Shown here: one piece after another, positions 5,423-6,181 of the stretch
Layout: the number at the start of each line of letters is the position of its first letter
Numbering within the stretch: the stretch's first letter is position 1
DNA from: an uncultured Bacteroides sp.
GTDB lineage: Bacteria > Bacteroidota > Bacteroidia > Bacteroidales > Bacteroidaceae
Direction of reading: 5' to 3'
DNA: 6,181 nt
Assembly (NCBI RefSeq): GCF_902491285.1
Contig: NZ_CABUHK010000146.1
Coordinates: 1-6,181, forward strand
The notes under the pieces: generated by a model
Database searches by the model: none
The model's input: only the letters and a program-made list of their open reading frames with translations
Told to the model about the DNA's origin: nothing
Made by a program: the position numbers and the translations under genes

Positions 5423-6181
5423 TTATTGATGTAATAAAAGATATTCTTCAATAGCTTGCGCGGTGGCGTCTTTCAGAAGAACGGTTTTATCCTTATTCAG
5501 GAGATAAAGGGTAGGGATGGCTTTCAAGTCATACAGTTGTTGTTCCTTGATAGCGAAGGTCTTATCATATCCGTTAATCCATTCTTTCGGGAATTCATTC
5601 AGATGTTTCCGCCATTCGTCCAGTTCTTCGTCGGGGTAGATAGAGAGGACGGTTAGCTTCTTTTGTGCTAGAAGCTGATTGATGACGGGCGCATTTTTCA
5701 ATGCTTCGATTGTTTCCGTGCAGGCGTGGCATCCCGGGTTATTGATAAATAGTAAGGTGTAGTCCGATTTCTGTTGATAAAGGGAACCTTGTACGCCGGA
5801 AGCCAATGTATAGTTAAAGTTCAATGCTTTGGTTCCGATACGGTTTTTCTGAGCCAGTTCGCGACGGGCTTTGGGACGTACCTTTTCTATTTCTTCCAGT
5901 ACGGGAGAAGCCATCATGGCATCCAGTACAGGGATATAAAACTCTTCGTTACGCATAGGGGAGTTAGGGTCGTATAAATATTTGTCTGCCAAATCGGTGA
6001 TGTAAGTGAATACTTTCTTATCCACGTTTGTCCGTTCGATAGTTTTCCGCATAGCTTGCTGTGCTGTTTCCAATGGAACATGGTTCAATATATCGCAATA
6101 GTCCGCCCAAGCCTGTTCGGTCACTTCGGGGTGATGGATATAATTGGTATCGGCAAAGTTTACGTTATCCCAATAGTGCTT
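5423..6181 (-). CDS. DUF5106 / thioredoxin-like protein, 5' end outside the window
   Basis: The visible part is the C-terminal 252 residues. The frame is still open at the right edge, so the true start is outside; a GTG at 6124 is internal. The first part (about 1-110) is helical and charged, with many Trp, Tyr and Arg/Lys-Glu segments, as in the DUF5106 domain of Bacteroidetes envelope proteins. From about 115 a thioredoxin-like domain follows: strand YTLLFINNPG, the redox motif CHAC (151-154), a second strand LTVLSIYPDEE, and the AIPTLYLL segment (Pro223) that supplies the cis-proline of the fold. An intact CxxC suggests a thiol-disulfide role, probably periplasmic or membrane-anchored, but no signal peptide can be seen in this fragment. 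The substrate is unknown. No terminator separates it from the riboswitch, so its transcript may read into the B12 operon; a functional link to B12 is not shown. Confidence 0.82.
   Translation of the reverse strand, partial: KHYWDNVNFADTNYIHHPEVTEQAWADYCDILNHVPLETAQQAMRKTIERTNVDKKVFTYITDLADKYLYDPNSPMRNEEFYIPVLDAMMASPVLEEIEKVRPKARRELAQKNRIGTKALNFNYTLASGVQGSLYQQKSDYTLLFINNPGCHACTETIEALKNAPVINQLLAQKKLTVLSIYPDEELDEWRKHLNEFPKEWINGYDKTFAIKEQQLYDLKAIPTLYLLNKDKTVLLKDATAQAIEEYLLLHQ

Noticed and set aside
5167..5451. A 94-residue minus-strand reading frame spanning the leader
   Set aside because: It covers the cobalamin riboswitch and the promoter, and overlaps the end of the DUF5106 gene. The product is basic and low in recognisable features. 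Conserved RNA blocks explain the sequence fully.

Overview
The window looks like gut Bacteroidales DNA, most probably Bacteroides. The evidence is: a cobalamin riboswitch behind a promoter that fits the Bacteroides -33 (TTG) / -7 (TAnnTTTG) pattern; AT-rich ribosome-binding regions with no clear Shine-Dalgarno; two lipoproteins whose lipidated cysteine is followed by an acidic stretch (the Bacteroides surface lipoprotein export signal); and protein families (DUF4465, DUF5106, BtuG-type propeller) concentrated in Bacteroidetes. Every real gene lies on the minus strand, so the window reads from right to left.

Layout in transcription order. (1) 6181-5423: the 3' part of a gene running off the right edge, encoding a DUF5106/thioredoxin-like envelope protein. 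(2) 5421-5001: a regulatory leader with a promoter abutting the stop codon of that gene, a cobalamin riboswitch (about 5380-5201), and an expression platform of three inverted repeats. The last repeat is a 12-bp terminator-like hairpin whose 5' arm is also complementary to a segment just after the aptamer, giving a candidate terminator/antiterminator pair. (3) 5000-2958: btuB-type TonB-dependent outer-membrane transporter. (4) 2942-966: BtuG-type surface lipoprotein, an N-terminal beta-propeller joined by an acidic linker to a separate C-terminal domain of about 270 residues. (5) 931-155: DUF4465 surface lipoprotein of the BtuH type. (6) 154-1: noncoding as far as I can see.

The genes in (3)-(5) are separated by 15 and 34 bases and sit behind one riboswitch, so they form a single vitamin B12 uptake operon. 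From work on gut Bacteroides, BtuG caps BtuB at the cell surface and captures corrinoid with very high affinity, BtuB moves it across the outer membrane using TonB energy, and BtuH is a further surface B12-binding lipoprotein. With B12 present the riboswitch should reduce expression.

The core system is known in the field. The less described parts are the large C-terminal domain on the BtuG protein, with its Asp/Asn-rich calcium-loop-like motif, and the mutually exclusive pairing in the leader. The btuB start should be the ATG at 5000, not the upstream GTG at 5069, which lies inside the terminator stem.
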